From NCBI GenBank assembly GCA_035540755.1, contig DATLGD010000197.1:1-6355 (forward strand): 6,355 nucleotides of DNA. Reading direction: 5' to 3'. Of this stretch, positions 6,132 to 6,355 are shown piece by piece (position 1 is the stretch's first letter; every line of letters begins with the position of its first letter). This DNA comes from DATLGD01 sp035540755 (GTDB taxonomy: Bacteria > Actinomycetota > Actinomycetes > Mycobacteriales > SCTD01). The notes beneath the pieces were generated by a model. The model was given only the letters and a program-made list of their open reading frames with translations, was not told the DNA's origin and did not search any database. A program made the translations under genes and the position numbers.

Positions 6132-6221
6132 CGGCCGGACGATCCTCCACCTCACCGCCCGAACCGGTCACCGCGGGAGGAACCGGTCGCGGAACCGCCC
6201 AGGTGGAGGACGGAACGGCCG
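6132..6221. repeat. Imperfect inverted repeat between rsmI and the pmt fragment
   Basis: Arms 6132-6152 and 6201-6221 are complementary at 17 of 21 positions. The inner 10 bp, TCCTCCACCT/AGGTGGAGGA, and the outer CGGCCG are perfect; the spacer is 48 bp. The spacer holds two copies of GAACCGGTC (6161-6169 and 6180-6188) and a related GAACCGCC (6192-6199). No target-site duplication is seen outside the arms. The right arm ends where recognisable Pmt coding sequence begins. It may be chance in GC-rich DNA, a structured regulatory region, or a scar of rearrangement. Confidence 0.45.
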
Positions 6222-6355
6222 CGGGCGTCGTCACCGTGGTGGTGCTGGTGCGGCTGACCCGGCGGATGACCGGCTCGACGGTGCTCGGCTGCTTCGCCGG
6301 GCTGCTGCTGTGCTTCGACGGCCTGCACTTCGTGCAGAGCCGCATCGCCATGCTC
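6203..6355 (+). CDS. 5'-truncated protein O-mannosyltransferase (Pmt family), partial at window end
   Basis: The open frame 6203-6355 encodes LVRLTRRMTGSTVLGC followed by FAGLLLCFDGLHFVQSRIAML. By memory this matches an internal membrane segment of actinobacterial dolichyl/polyprenyl-phosphate-mannose protein mannosyltransferases (Rv1002c-like), which glycosylate proteins as they cross the membrane. In intact proteins this segment lies roughly 100-150 residues from the N-terminus, after the first membrane helix and the extracytoplasmic loop with the catalytic acidic residues. None of that is encoded here: homology seems to begin near 6218, and rsmI starts at 6112. GTG at 6203 is the first possible in-frame start but has no properly spaced ribosome-binding site; GGGAGGA (6175-6181) is 21 nt away. 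The divergent position next to rsmI is the normal pmt location, so this is probably the native gene with its 5' part lost, or an assembly misjoin. The 3' part is cut by the window. Family identification is fairly strong; the start is uncertain. Confidence 0.7.
   Translation, partial: MEDGTAAGVVTVVVLVRLTRRMTGSTVLGCFAGLLLCFDGLHFVQSRIAML

Noticed and set aside
5082..6155. A 357-codon minus-strand frame overlapping rsmI and the metG start
   Set aside because: It is extremely Arg/Ala/Gly-rich and out of frame with RsmI, whose motifs are all present in the other frame.
5970..6257. A 95-codon plus-strand frame covering the rsmI 5' end and the intergenic region
   Set aside because: It is not in the Pmt frame, is antisense to rsmI over half its length, and its peptide has no recognisable features.

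Overview
The window is a stretch of high-GC actinobacterial chromosome (clearly above 70% G+C by eye, third codon positions almost all G or C). The protein set and gene order match the conserved actinobacterial neighbourhood around the resuscitation-promoting factor gene rpfB. Motif wording in MetG and RsmI resembles Streptomyces, Frankiales and Geodermatophilaceae proteins. That placement is inferred from remembered family sequences, not from a search.

Layout from right to left, which is the direction of transcription for all complete genes (minus strand): rsmI (16S rRNA C1402 2'-O-methyltransferase), a 72-bp gap, metG (methionyl-tRNA synthetase), a 118-bp gap, tatD (metal-dependent nuclease), a 302-bp gap holding a promoter and leader, rpfB (cell-wall lytic resuscitation-promoting factor), a 112-bp gap, and rsmA/ksgA (16S rRNA A1518/A1519 dimethyltransferase). 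In related genomes ispE usually follows rsmA. Only 24 bases remain after the rsmA stop here, and they show no gene. At the right edge, on the plus strand and divergent from rsmI, is an internal piece of an actinobacterial protein O-mannosyltransferase (Pmt family), cut by the window end. Its usual N-terminal third is absent, because only 90 to 110 bp separate the rsmI start from the first recognisable Pmt residues.

Functionally this is a housekeeping cluster: two 16S rRNA methyltransferases, a tRNA synthetase, a DNA or quality-control nuclease and a peptidoglycan-cleaving growth factor. Three of the four gaps between the minus-strand genes (rsmI/metG, metG/tatD and rpfB/rsmA) contain a strong hairpin, so the co-directional genes are probably not one simple read-through operon. 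rpfB has the best promoter (near-consensus spacing) and a leader of about 118 nt. metG has a -10-like hexamer placed as expected for a leaderless transcript. tatD, rpfB and rsmA all appear to start at GTG with weak ribosome-binding sites.

I saw no tRNA, rRNA, CRISPR array, insertion sequence, phage gene or new multi-gene system. The points most worth a second look are the 5'-truncated Pmt fragment, the imperfect inverted repeat at its junction, and the hairpins and rpfB leader as possible RNA-level controls.
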